Part shown: one piece after another, positions 25,096-33,018 of the stretch
How the letters are laid out: every line of letters starts with the position of its first letter
How positions within the stretch are numbered: position 1 is the first letter of the stretch
NCBI GenBank assembly: GCA_016845245.1
Contig: JAERSY010000005.1
Span: 1-35,414 of the forward strand
Length of the DNA: 35,414 bases
Origin: Phycisphaerae bacterium
GTDB lineage: Bacteria; Planctomycetota; Phycisphaerae; Phycisphaerales; SM1A02
Direction: 5' to 3'
Translations under genes and position numbers: made by a program
The notes under the pieces: generated by a model
What the model was told of the DNA's origin: nothing
Databases searched by the model: none
The model's input: only the letters and a program-made list of their open reading frames with translations

Positions 25096-26078
25096 GCCAC
25101 GATGACCATCGACGATTAAAAATCTTCGCTGCAACTGGCGGCGAACATCTTGCAGTTGATATGTGCAAGCACCTTGAACTTCCCCTTGGTGCAGCTGAAG
25201 TCAGTAAGTTTCCTGATGGTGAAATCATTGTAAAAATCAATGAAGACATCCGTGGACGTGATTGTTTCATTGTTCAATCAACATCAAAGCCAGCAAATGA
25301 CAACTTGATGGAGTTGCTCATTTGGATTGACACGCTCAGACGCGCTTCAGCAGGCCGCATCACAGCTGTAGTCCCCTACTTCGGGTATGCAAGACAAGAT
25401 AGAAAAGATGAGGGGCGAGTTCCAATCACTGCGAAACTCACTGCAAACCTCATCACAGCAGCTGGCGCAAACCGAGTCCTCTGCATGGATTTGCATGCGG
25501 CACAAATTCAGGGCTTCTTCGACATTCCTGTTGACCACCTCACATCAACTAAAGTCTTTTGCGACCACTTCGCTCAAAACGATGATATGAATGGTGACAA
25601 CATGGCCATCGTTTCACCAGACGTTGGCAATGTGAAGGTTGCAAACATGTACGCCGGATTGCTCGATTCAACACTTGCAATTATCGATAAGCGAAGAGAC
25701 TCCGGAAGCGAAGTTGTTTCTAAACGATTGATTGGCTCGGTTGAAGGCAAGAATGTACTGATGGTTGATGACATGATTTCAACTGCGGGAACCATTTGCG
25801 AAGCAGCTCGCCTTGTCAAAGAACACGGCGCAAACAAAATTACAGCTGCAGCCACGCACGGCGTATGCGTCGGACCAGCAATTGAACGAATAAACGACTC
25901 TCCAATCAGCGAAGTCCTCATCACTGACACAATCCGTCCTGATGAACGACTCGACGGACTTGGAGACAAACTACACGTACTTAGTGTCGCACGACTTCTT
26001 GGAGAGGCCGTGCACAGAATACATCACCACATGTCAATTTCGTCGCTCTTTAGAAGTGGCGAAGGACCTAAGAAGTAA
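25092..26078 (+). CDS. prs: ribose-phosphate pyrophosphokinase
   Basis: The 328-residue protein carries the class I PRPP synthetase motifs: SKFPDGEI (38-45), the ATP-binding flexible region FGYARQDRK (97-105), DLHAAQIQGFFD (133-144), SPDVGN (175-180) and the PRPP loop MVDDMISTAGT (224-234). It makes 5-phosphoribosyl 1-pyrophosphate from ribose 5-phosphate and ATP, for nucleotide, histidine and tryptophan synthesis. It overlaps the upstream gene (ATGA) and has a strong GGAGG site 7-8 bases before the ATG. The glmU-prs-rplY-pth order is a widely conserved bacterial arrangement. Confidence 0.97.
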   Translation: MSHDDHRRLKIFAATGGEHLAVDMCKHLELPLGAAEVSKFPDGEIIVKINEDIRGRDCFIVQSTSKPANDNLMELLIWIDTLRRASAGRITAVVPYFGYARQDRKDEGRVPITAKLTANLITAAGANRVLCMDLHAAQIQGFFDIPVDHLTSTKVFCDHFAQNDDMNGDNMAIVSPDVGNVKVANMYAGLLDSTLAIIDKRRDSGSEVVSKRLIGSVEGKNVLMVDDMISTAGTICEAARLVKEHGANKITAAATHGVCVGPAIERINDSPISEVLITDTIRPDERLDGLGDKLHVLSVARLLGEAVHRIHHHMSISSLFRSGEGPKK

Positions 26079-26096
26079 TAAGAAGGAAAGAAAGTT

Positions 26097-26762
26097 ATGG
26101 CACACGAAGCCCCTGTTGTAAAAGTTGAACTCCGAGAAAAGCTCGGTACAACCTATGCTCGTCGCTTAAGAAAAAGCGGTCGTCTTCCAGCGACAATTTA
26201 TGGAAAAGGAAGCGATCCAGTTTCAGTAAGTGTTGATGAACGAGAATTCGTCACACACCTTACTGCTGGCAACCACGTCATCGAACTCGATAACGGCGAT
26301 GGCTCCCCTGCAACTGTACTCGTTAAAGATTTGCAGTTCGGCTATCTTGGAGACAACCTCATTCACGTTGACTTTGCACGTGTAGACCTTAAACAAGTCG
26401 TCACCATCAAAATGACGCTTGATATCGTTGGTCAACCTGCAAATGCCTCAGCAGCTGGCGCGGTTCTTGAAGTCCCACGACCAGAGATTGAAATCGAATG
26501 CATGGTGAAAGACATTCCAGAAAGCATTCGCGTTGACCTCTCTACTGTTGAAGACGTCTTCACGATTGGCGATCTAGAACTTCCTGATGGCGTCAAAGCT
26601 GTCCTCGACCCAGAACGTCACATTGCTCACGTCACAATTGTTGCTGAAGCAGATGAAACAGAAGCGATTGAAGACGGTGAAGAACTAACACCAGAAGTCA
26701 TCAGTAGCTCTGACGACGCTTCAAGCAACGACTCTGGAAGCGATGAAGGCGGCGATGAGTAA
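26097..26762 (+). CDS. rplY: large ribosomal subunit protein bL25 (CTC form)
   Basis: The 221-residue protein has the N-terminal 5S rRNA-binding domain (KVELREKLGTTYARRLRKSGRLPATIYGKG, about 9-40) and the C-terminal TL5/CTC beta domain (about 95-185, including HVDFARVDL and VEVPRPEIEIE-like sequence). It binds 5S rRNA in the central protuberance. An acidic tail rich in Asp, Glu and Ser occupies about the last 40 residues. A purine-rich AAGGAAAGAAAG tract provides the ribosome binding site. It stands between prs and pth, the usual place. Confidence 0.95.
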   Translation: MAHEAPVVKVELREKLGTTYARRLRKSGRLPATIYGKGSDPVSVSVDEREFVTHLTAGNHVIELDNGDGSPATVLVKDLQFGYLGDNLIHVDFARVDLKQVVTIKMTLDIVGQPANASAAGAVLEVPRPEIEIECMVKDIPESIRVDLSTVEDVFTIGDLELPDGVKAVLDPERHIAHVTIVAEADETEAIEDGEELTPEVISSSDDASSNDSGSDEGGDE

Positions 26763-26765
26763 GCG

Positions 26766-27362
26766 ATGAAGTTTGTCGTTGGTTTAGGCAATCCTGGTCA
26801 AAAGTATGACTTCACTCGACATAACGTCGGGTTTGATGTCATTGACCGTGTGGCAAGGCAACTTGCCACAGGCGAGCCCGCGACAAGCAAGTTTGACTCA
26901 CTCGTCATTGAAACCCGAGTGAACGACGAAAAAGTTGTCTTGATGAAACCACAAACCTACATGAACCGCTCAGGCCAGTCAGTCAAACAAGCGATGACGT
27001 TTTACAAAGCAAATCCCGAAACGGATTTACTCGTCATAGTTGATGACATTCACTTGCCTTGCGGAACAACTCGGATGAGAGCAACAGGCTCATCAGGCGG
27101 GCACAATGGTTTGCAAGATATCTCAAATCACCTCGGCAATGACAACTGGAGTCGACTTCGAATCGGAGTTGACGAACCAGGACAAATCCCTCAAGCCGAT
27201 TACGTCTTAGGGAAATTTACACCGCAACAAAAAGAGCTCGTCGAACCTGTGTTAGGTGAAGCGGCTAAAGCGGTCAATATTTGGATTGAACGTGGCGTTG
27301 ATGACGCCATGAACATATGTAACGAAAACGGAAACTCAGACATAGCAAGGAATTTATCATGA
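26766..27362 (+). CDS. pth: peptidyl-tRNA hydrolase
   Basis: The 198-residue protein shows VVGLGNPGQKYDFTRHNVGF (4-23) with the catalytic His19 and the conserved Asn20, KPQTYMNRSG (61-70), VDDIHLPCG (92-100) with the conserved Asp93, and GSSGGHNGLQDI (108-119). It cleaves peptidyl-tRNAs released from stalled ribosomes. It starts 3 bases after rplY and its stop overlaps the rpsF start (ATGA), so translational coupling is likely. Confidence 0.97.
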   Translation: MKFVVGLGNPGQKYDFTRHNVGFDVIDRVARQLATGEPATSKFDSLVIETRVNDEKVVLMKPQTYMNRSGQSVKQAMTFYKANPETDLLVIVDDIHLPCGTTRMRATGSSGGHNGLQDISNHLGNDNWSRLRIGVDEPGQIPQADYVLGKFTPQQKELVEPVLGEAAKAVNIWIERGVDDAMNICNENGNSDIARNLS

Positions 27363-27901
27363 GTAACGAACGTACAGGATTATATGAGGGCATGTTCTTG
27401 TTCCCTCAATCAGCAACTGCTAATTTGCAAGCTGCAGTTGATCACCTCAAATCACTACTAGACAAAGCTGGCGCATCTATCATCACCATGAAAAAGTGGG
27501 ATGAACGAAGACTCGCTTACGAAGTCAGTGGCAACAAACGAGGCGTCTATTTCTTAGTGTATTTCAATGCACCAACCCAAGCGATTTCTGACCTCGAGCG
27601 ACGGTGTAACCAATCTGAAGAACTGCTTCGAATGATGGTCACAAAAGCTGAGCATGTTCCTCAAGAACTCATCGACGCAAATGATGGCGCTCAAGACCTC
27701 GCTTCAGAAATCAAAGTAAGAGAATCACAATCAACAGATCGTTCAACAGAGAAAGTTGCATCGATTTCAAGAAAAGATGATGAAGTCGTTGAAGCACCAA
27801 AAGAGAAACCAGCTGAAGAAGCTCAAACTGAAACCTCAGAAAAGAGCCCTACAGAAGAAACTGTAGAAGAAAGCGCTGAAGAGGTCACTGAAACTTCTTA
27901 A
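27359..27901 (+). CDS. rpsF: small ribosomal subunit protein bS6 with acidic tail
   Basis: The first 105 or so residues are a normal bS6: LYEGMFLFPQSAT, a helix with DHLKSLLDKAGASI, KKWDERRLAYEVSGNKRGVYFLVYF (about 40-64) and the LERRCNQSEELLRMMV strand. bS6 binds bS18 on the platform of the 30S subunit. Residues about 106-180 form a low-complexity tail dominated by Glu, Thr, Ser and Pro. It has an AAGGA ribosome binding site inside the end of pth. A 69-base gap separates it from ssb. Confidence 0.95.
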   Translation: MSNERTGLYEGMFLFPQSATANLQAAVDHLKSLLDKAGASIITMKKWDERRLAYEVSGNKRGVYFLVYFNAPTQAISDLERRCNQSEELLRMMVTKAEHVPQELIDANDGAQDLASEIKVRESQSTDRSTEKVASISRKDDEVVEAPKEKPAEEAQTETSEKSPTEETVEESAEEVTETS

Positions 27902-27943
27902 GAGAACTTCTTCAATCTTTAAGGGGAGATTGGATTGTTCTGG

Positions 27944-27949
27944 TAAAAT
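27944..27949 (+). promoter_or_regulatory. possible -10 element before ssb
   Basis: TAAAAT lies 21 bases upstream of the ssb start in the 69-base rpsF-ssb gap. No good -35 box is present. The element could give ssb-rplI a start separate from the upstream operon. It is a weak call. Confidence 0.22.
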
Positions 27950-27970
27950 GACGCTGATTGGAGAATAGAC

Positions 27971-28387
27971 ATGGCTAGTTACAACAAAGTAATCTTGATG
28001 GGCAACCTCACAAGGGACCCTGAACTCAAACAAACCCCAAGCAATCAGTCTGTTGCACAGATTGGACTCGCGGTCAATCGCAAGTACAAAGGCAGAGACG
28101 GCGATATGACGGAAGAAACAACCTTCGTTGATTGTGAAGCGTGGGGTCGTACAGCTGAGACCATGTCCAAGTACCTCTCAAAAGGTCGCCCAGTCTTCGT
28201 TGAAGGCCGTTTGAAACTAGACCAATGGCAAGACAAAGATGGAAACAATCGCTCAAAACTGAAAGTTGTGATTGATACATTCCAGTTTGTTGATTCCAGA
28301 GCCAATCAATCAGGTCAATCTCAAGAACCAGCAGCAGCAACTGCCACCACAAACATGGCACCCCAGGACGATGACATTCCGTTCTGA
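27971..28387 (+). CDS. ssb: single-stranded DNA-binding protein
   Basis: This 138-residue protein has the SSB OB-fold (about 1-108: YNKVILMGNLTRDPEL, AVNRKYKGRDG, TTFVDCEAWGRTAE, KGRPVFVEGRLKLDQW), a short Gln/Ala-rich linker and the acidic C-terminal tip DDDIPF that recruits repair and replication proteins. It coats single-stranded DNA during replication and recombination. A GGAG site lies 7 bases before the ATG. It sits between rpsF and rplI, but rpsR, usually next to it, is absent. Confidence 0.97.
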   Translation: MASYNKVILMGNLTRDPELKQTPSNQSVAQIGLAVNRKYKGRDGDMTEETTFVDCEAWGRTAETMSKYLSKGRPVFVEGRLKLDQWQDKDGNNRSKLKVVIDTFQFVDSRANQSGQSQEPAAATATTNMAPQDDDIPF

Positions 28388-28482
28388 TTCCTTGCATACA
28401 TAAAAGACATACCGACTTATGTTTTACACGAGGTGGGGTTGAGTCGGCAACTCCTAACTTTCCTCATTGAAAGGACACCAAC

Positions 28483-29082
28483 ATGGCTAGCATTAAAAGA
28501 ATTGAATTACTACTCTTGAAGAGCGTCGAGAACTTAGGTCTCGTCGGCGACATCGTCAGAGTCCGCATGGGCTACGCGCGAAACTACCTCATTCCAATGG
28601 GTCTCGCTGAACTTCCAACTCAAGAGAAGATTGATGCCCTCGCAGCGGAACGAGCAATCGCGCTTGAAGCGTACGAACAAAAACGTTCTGAGCAAACATC
28701 AACAATCGAAAAACTCGAAGGCGTCATGCTTACACTCACAAGAAGTGCGAACGACCAAGGCGGACTTTACGGCTCAGTCACACAGCGTGACATTGCAGAC
28801 TCACTTGCAGAAAATGGTTTTGCTGTGAACACTCGTGCTGTCAGACTCCATCAAGCGATTCGAAGAATTGGCGAATACCCAATCACAATTCAATTCGGTT
28901 CCGACTTGAAAGCTGAGATTGAAGTACAAATCCTTCCAGATAGACCACTTGAAGACAGAGACGAAATGGAATTCGATGATGAAGGCAACCTCATCATCGT
29001 TGAAAAGACAGAAGAAGAACCAGCAGCAGTAGAAGCGACAACAGGAGAAACAGCTGAAACTGCCGAAACTTCTGACTCTTGA
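28483..29082 (+). CDS. rplI: large ribosomal subunit protein bL9 with acidic tail
   Basis: The N-terminal domain reads IELLLLKSVENLGLVGDIVRVRMGYARNYLIPMGLA (7-42), the bL9 signature with the GYARNYLIP segment. A long connecting helix follows (about 45-80) and then the C-terminal domain with RSANDQGGLYGSVTQRDIA (about 87-105). bL9 sits at the base of the L1 stalk. Residues about 160-199 are an extra acidic Glu/Ala/Thr-rich tail. AAAGGA is well placed 7 bases before the ATG. It is the last gene of the plus-strand operon. Confidence 0.97.
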   Translation: MASIKRIELLLLKSVENLGLVGDIVRVRMGYARNYLIPMGLAELPTQEKIDALAAERAIALEAYEQKRSEQTSTIEKLEGVMLTLTRSANDQGGLYGSVTQRDIADSLAENGFAVNTRAVRLHQAIRRIGEYPITIQFGSDLKAEIEVQILPDRPLEDRDEMEFDDEGNLIIVEKTEEEPAAVEATTGETAETAETSDS

Positions 29083-29100
29083 GTTATTTAAGAAAGTTTA

Positions 29101-29167
29101 AAAACTAAAAAAATGAACAAGGGAGGGATCTCCGGCTTACGCAGCAGATGCCTCCTTTTGTTCATTT
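29101..29167 (-). terminator. intrinsic terminator overlapping the end of the NrdJ-domain gene
   Basis: Arms 29111-29126 and 29151-29167 pair over about 16 positions with one bulge and one G-T wobble, leaving a 24-base loop that contains the last codons and stop of the minus-strand gene. Read on the minus strand, the stem is followed by a T-rich tract (complement of AAAACTAAAAAAA, 29101-29113). The plus strand has only a short T-poor tail, so it mainly serves the minus-strand operon, though it could also slow transcription coming from rplI. Confidence 0.6.
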
Positions 29168-29523
29168 AATTCAAATTCATGAAGGATGTACTGCGCGACA
29201 TAGTCAAGTATGCTCGTTGCGTGTGGAATTTGTGGATTTGAAGTTCGGCCAAGTGGGTCAAACCGCATGTTTACAAATTTCTCAACCGCATCCTTCAGTG
29301 GCAAACCATATTGAATCGCAAGCGAAAACGCCCTGCAGAATCCTTGAATCAATCCAGAAAGCGTTGAGCCCTCTTTACTCATCTTGATAAAGATTTCGCC
29401 AGGCGAGCCATCCTCAAACAAACCAATTGTGAGGTAACCCTCATGTCCATTGATTGCAAACTTGTGCGTCATTGATGCGTGCGTTGGCGGAAGTGTTCGC
29501 CGCATTGTTTCATTAGCTGCCAT
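29137..29523 (-). CDS. stand-alone C-terminal (TSCPD-type) domain of class II ribonucleotide reductase
   Basis: The 128-residue protein aligns by eye to the conserved region near the C-terminus of adenosylcobalamin-dependent ribonucleotide reductase NrdJ. Visible parts are RRTLPPTHASMTHKF (8-22), HEGYLTIGLFEDGSPGEIFI (27-46), KEGSTLSGL (50-58), the GLPLKDAVEKF segment (73-83), then RFDPLGR and IPHATSILDY. In most NrdJ proteins this region is fused to the catalytic barrel; split versions (NrdJa/NrdJb) are known in some bacteria. No barrel domain is in the window. It follows mfd by 26 bases and ends at a terminator. GATACT lies 8 bases before its ATG. A role as a small partner of a ribonucleotide reductase encoded elsewhere is inferred. 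Confidence 0.75.
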   Translation of the reverse strand: MAANETMRRTLPPTHASMTHKFAINGHEGYLTIGLFEDGSPGEIFIKMSKEGSTLSGLIQGFCRAFSLAIQYGLPLKDAVEKFVNMRFDPLGRTSNPQIPHATSILDYVAQYILHEFELNEQKEASAA

Positions 29524-29549
29524 GTGTAGCGAGTATCGGCAACATCACC

Positions 29550-32500
29550 TTAAACACTTGAAGCGTAAGCAGCGTTAAAAATACTCAACAAATGCACAAG
29601 TGGTTTCTCATTCCCAAGCCCTCCTGCTGACCGGTAATACACCTTGCACATGCCACGCGAGTTTGGTTGACCAACTTGCCGAAGCGTGCCGTTGATATGC
29701 GGCATTGCTTTTTCAAGCGCAGCAGGTCTTGCAGTCCTAAAGACAATGTCGTTACCATCAATCACAATCGCTTCTATGTGAAGGATGCTCGCATGAATTC
29801 GAAGTTGATGAAAACTCACTAAGAGTGTGGCGCTCTCTGGCAACGCGCCATATCCACTTTCCATATCTTCAACAATCTTTGCGATTGAATCTATCGAATT
29901 CGCCTCGGCTATCCTCCGGTAGTACACAAGGCGTCTACGTTCAGACGCGATGTAGATCTCTGGAATTCTTCCACTGTCTCCGATGTCAATCACAACATCA
30001 CGAAAGTCTTGCTTTTTGCCTTCCTTCATTTCATTGACCGCTTGGTTTAAGAGTTGGCAATACATCTCATAACCAACTGCTGCAATATGCCCAGATTGTT
30101 CTGCGCCAAGCAAGTTCCCCGCGCCTCTAATTTCAAGGTCTCTGACCGCGATTTTAAACCCCGCGCCGAGCATGGAAAACTGCTCAATTGCGTGCAGGCG
30201 TTTCCGAGCGGTCGGATTCAAAAACCGCTTCTTTGGAAGCATCAGAGTGCAATACGCACGATGTTTATACCGCCCCACTCTTCCTCTGAGCTGGTGTAAG
30301 TCTGAAAGCCCAAAGCGGTCAGCATCTGCGATAAACATCGTATTTGCATTTGGAATATCGATGCCAGATTCAATGATTGTGGTTGAGACCAAGATATCTG
30401 CTTCACCCCGAACGAAGGTAAGCATCACCTTTTCAAGTTCTCTTGAAGGCATTTGCCCGTGGCCCACGATGACGTTTGCGTCAGGCGCCATGCCACGTAT
30501 CTCCGCCGCAACCGCTTCAATATCGCCAACTCGATTGTGCACATAGAACACTTGACCATTTCTCGCGAGTTCTTTCTGAATGCCCGCTTGAATCATCTGT
30601 TTGTCCCACTGCTTAATCTCAGTGACAACAGCCCGCCTGTCAACTGGCGCAGTTTGAAGTGAACTAATATCACGTATACCGAGTAACGCCATATGAAGCG
30701 TTCGCGGAATCGGCGTTGCAGTGAGCGTCAAGACATCTGCCTCAGTTCTAAAATCGAGCAGACGCTGTTTATGCTCAACCCCAAATCGTTGTTCTTCATC
30801 AATGACAACTAAGCCCAATGACTTAAATGAGACATCTTGACTTAGGATTCGATGCGTCCCGATGAGCACATCAACTTCACCCCGCGCGCACTGTTCAAGA
30901 ATCTCTCTCTTTTCTTTATCTGTTTGGAATCGAGTGAGCGAAGCAACTCTGAAGGGATACTCTCTAAATCGCTTCGCGAAGGTTCTGTAATGCTGAACAG
31001 CGAGAACAGTTGTTGGAACAAGGACAGCGACTTGATGCCCCGATTCGGCTGCTTTGAATGCAGCGCGAATGGCAACCTCCGTCTTTCCAAACCCTACATC
31101 GCCACAAACAAGTCGGTCCATCGGCCTAGGCGATTGCATGTCTTCTTTGACAGCTTCAATTGCTGAAAGCTGGTCCTCCGTTTCTTCAAACGGAAAACTC
31201 GACTCAAACTCATGCATCCACTCGGTGTCCGGCTGAAAGGCAATACCGGGGGCAGATTCACGCTGGGCATGAATCTTCAGCATCTGTTCAGCGAGTACAA
31301 CAACTGCATCCTTCGCTTTTTCTTTTTGGTTGTTCCACGCGGTTCCACCAAGCGCAGACAACTTCGGCTTCCCCTTGAAAGCACCGATGTATTTTTGCAC
31401 GAGATGCGCTTGCGTTGCTGGCGCATGTAGCAATCGATCGTCAGCGAACTTCAGTGTTAAAAAGTCTTGATTGGGCTTGCCATCGAGTTGCCGAATCCCA
31501 ACATATTCTGAAATGCCAAAATCGCGGTGAACAACAATATCGCCGACATCAAACTCTGAAATCACTTCACGCATCTTGGATTGTTTTGGTTTCACTGCCC
31601 TACGGAGTTCGTATCGATGAAACAATTCATGGCTCGGGACGACGGCAAGCTTATTATCTAAGATGAATCCGCGCTGGACAAAACCGCCTTCAAGAGAAAG
31701 CGTTTTGTGCCCATGTAGCGGTTGCCCTTCGCTCGTGAATTCATCCATTCGCTTGAGCTCCCCAACAGTCTGGCACGTGACGATGACGTCCATTGACTCA
31801 GCGAGATTAGAGAGTTCTGCGAGCGCTTCTGCGGGAGATTGCGAGAATGATTGCAACGGCGTACTCGTAAGCTCGATATCAAAACCCTTGTCATGATGCG
31901 TTTTGCAAGTGGTGATTTTCTGGGTTGCCCGAACCATCGAACTGCGAACATCATCCGGATGACACAGCCCTGAAGCATCAATGACTCTGTCAAAATAGCT
32001 CTTTGCTTGCGCATCGAACTCATCAACATCACAAATGATGATGTGCCACTCATGCGTGAGGTAATCGAGAAGCGTGTTTGTTGAGGAAGCGTGGCTCAGG
32101 GATGTCAACACAACTTCATCAATGGTTCTGTCTGACCCGAGCGAGACCGGATCAACTTCATTGATTTTTTCGATTTCATCACCAAAGAAATCAATTCGAA
32201 CGAACTCCCCAACGGGTGTTGCAATATCAATGACGCCGCCCCTCACTGCAAACTGACCTTGCTCGTCAATCGTCTGCCGCCGTTCATAGCCCGATTCAAC
32301 AAGCCACTCTTGGAGCTCACTTAACGAGTGCGTACTTCCCGGAAGCAGTCGCTTGACGACGTGATGTAACGAATCTGGCGGCTGGATTGTCTGCATCAAT
32401 GCTGCAGACGATGCGACAACGACGCCGTTCTTGAGTCGTGGCAATTGCTCAGCAAGACCAAGCCGCATCGCGATGAGATCATGTTGGTCTTCACTTTCTA

Positions 32501-32726
32501 AAGCAGGAAATAGATAGGATGAAGGGCTCCGTTCGGAGCATGTTGCAAATGCATCATCAGCATCATCATCATGAGCAAGAAGGAGCAGGACTGGTCTTGC
32601 TTGAGCGAGCACACAAGACGCCAACGTCGAGAGCGAGCCGCTCACGGGACCTAACACAATAGGCACATCTGCCTCAAACTTCGCTGCGACTGCCTGAAGT
32701 TTGTCTTCAACAATTGTGCCAATCAT
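29550..32726 (-). CDS. mfd: transcription-repair coupling factor Mfd
   Basis: The 1058-residue protein has the Mfd layout: a UvrB-like N-terminal module (about 20-300, with [11 protein letters not shown] at 158-168), the RNA polymerase-interacting domain (about 393-450, [16 protein letters not shown]), and an SF2 translocase with Walker A GDVGFGKT (542-549), [12 protein letters not shown], the DEEQ box in [34 protein letters not shown] and QLRGRVGR. The C-terminal domain that contacts UvrA follows. Mfd removes RNA polymerase stalled at lesions and brings in excision repair. It is shorter than the Escherichia coli protein (1148). It overlaps the upstream helix-hairpin-helix gene by 4 bases. 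Confidence 0.97.
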   Translation of the reverse strand: MIGTIVEDKLQAVAAKFEADVPIVLGPVSGSLSTLASCVLAQARPVLLLLAHDDDADDAFATCSERSPSSYLFPALESEDQHDLIAMRLGLAEQLPRLKNGVVVASSAALMQTIQPPDSLHHVVKRLLPGSTHSLSELQEWLVESGYERRQTIDEQGQFAVRGGVIDIATPVGEFVRIDFFGDEIEKINEVDPVSLGSDRTIDEVVLTSLSHASSTNTLLDYLTHEWHIIICDVDEFDAQAKSYFDRVIDASGLCHPDDVRSSMVRATQKITTCKTHHDKGFDIELTSTPLQSFSQSPAEALAELSNLAESMDVIVTCQTVGELKRMDEFTSEGQPLHGHKTLSLEGGFVQRGFILDNKLAVVPSHELFHRYELRRAVKPKQSKMREVISEFDVGDIVVHRDFGISEYVGIRQLDGKPNQDFLTLKFADDRLLHAPATQAHLVQKYIGAFKGKPKLSALGGTAWNNQKEKAKDAVVVLAEQMLKIHAQRESAPGIAFQPDTEWMHEFESSFPFEETEDQLSAIEAVKEDMQSPRPMDRLVCGDVGFGKTEVAIRAAFKAAESGHQVAVLVPTTVLAVQHYRTFAKRFREYPFRVASLTRFQTDKEKREILEQCARGEVDVLIGTHRILSQDVSFKSLGLVVIDEEQRFGVEHKQRLLDFRTEADVLTLTATPIPRTLHMALLGIRDISSLQTAPVDRRAVVTEIKQWDKQMIQAGIQKELARNGQVFYVHNRVGDIEAVAAEIRGMAPDANVIVGHGQMPSRELEKVMLTFVRGEADILVSTTIIESGIDIPNANTMFIADADRFGLSDLHQLRGRVGRYKHRAYCTLMLPKKRFLNPTARKRLHAIEQFSMLGAGFKIAVRDLEIRGAGNLLGAEQSGHIAAVGYEMYCQLLNQAVNEMKEGKKQDFRDVVIDIGDSGRIPEIYIASERRRLVYYRRIAEANSIDSIAKIVEDMESGYGALPESATLLVSFHQLRIHASILHIEAIVIDGNDIVFRTARPAALEKAMPHINGTLRQVGQPNSRGMCKVYYRSAGGLGNEKPLVHLLSIFNAAYASSV

Positions 32727-33007
32727 TCGCTTGCACCTTGCAAGTATGGCAACATACCATTAACTGTCGCTGTTCCAATGCCTTTAATGTCCATCAAATC
32801 ATGGGGCGATTGAATCGCGTGTTGTTTTCGAAAGGACATGATCTTCAACGAAGTTTTTACCCCGACTCTTGGCAATAGGAGAAGGTGCCCCATAGGCGAA
32901 TCTTGCAATGAAATCGAAAGTGGCTTGATGCTTTCATCAAGCACTGCTGGTTGTTGCAACTGCATGAGATTGAAAATGGTTGCAATCATAAGGCAATAGA
33001 GAACCAC
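32723..33007 (-). CDS. ComEA-like membrane-anchored helix-hairpin-helix protein
   Basis: With a GTG start at 33007 this is a 94-residue protein. It has one N-terminal hydrophobic segment (VVLYCLMIATIFNLMQL) and a C-terminal pair of helix-hairpin-helix motifs: LLLLPRVGVKTSLKIMSFR and LMDIKGIGTATVNGMLPYL. ComEA-type proteins bind DNA outside the inner membrane during transformation. The open frame extends to 33193, but that part overlaps the upstream gene by 175 bases and is strongly charged; starting near 33007 or at ATG 32989 removes the conflict. It overlaps mfd by 4 bases. DNA uptake is a possible role given the pilus genes in the window, but linkage to mfd could also mean a repair role. 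Confidence 0.7.
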   Translation of the reverse strand: MVLYCLMIATIFNLMQLQQPAVLDESIKPLSISLQDSPMGHLLLLPRVGVKTSLKIMSFRKQHAIQSPHDLMDIKGIGTATVNGMLPYLQGASE

Positions 33008-33018
33008 AACATCGCCCG

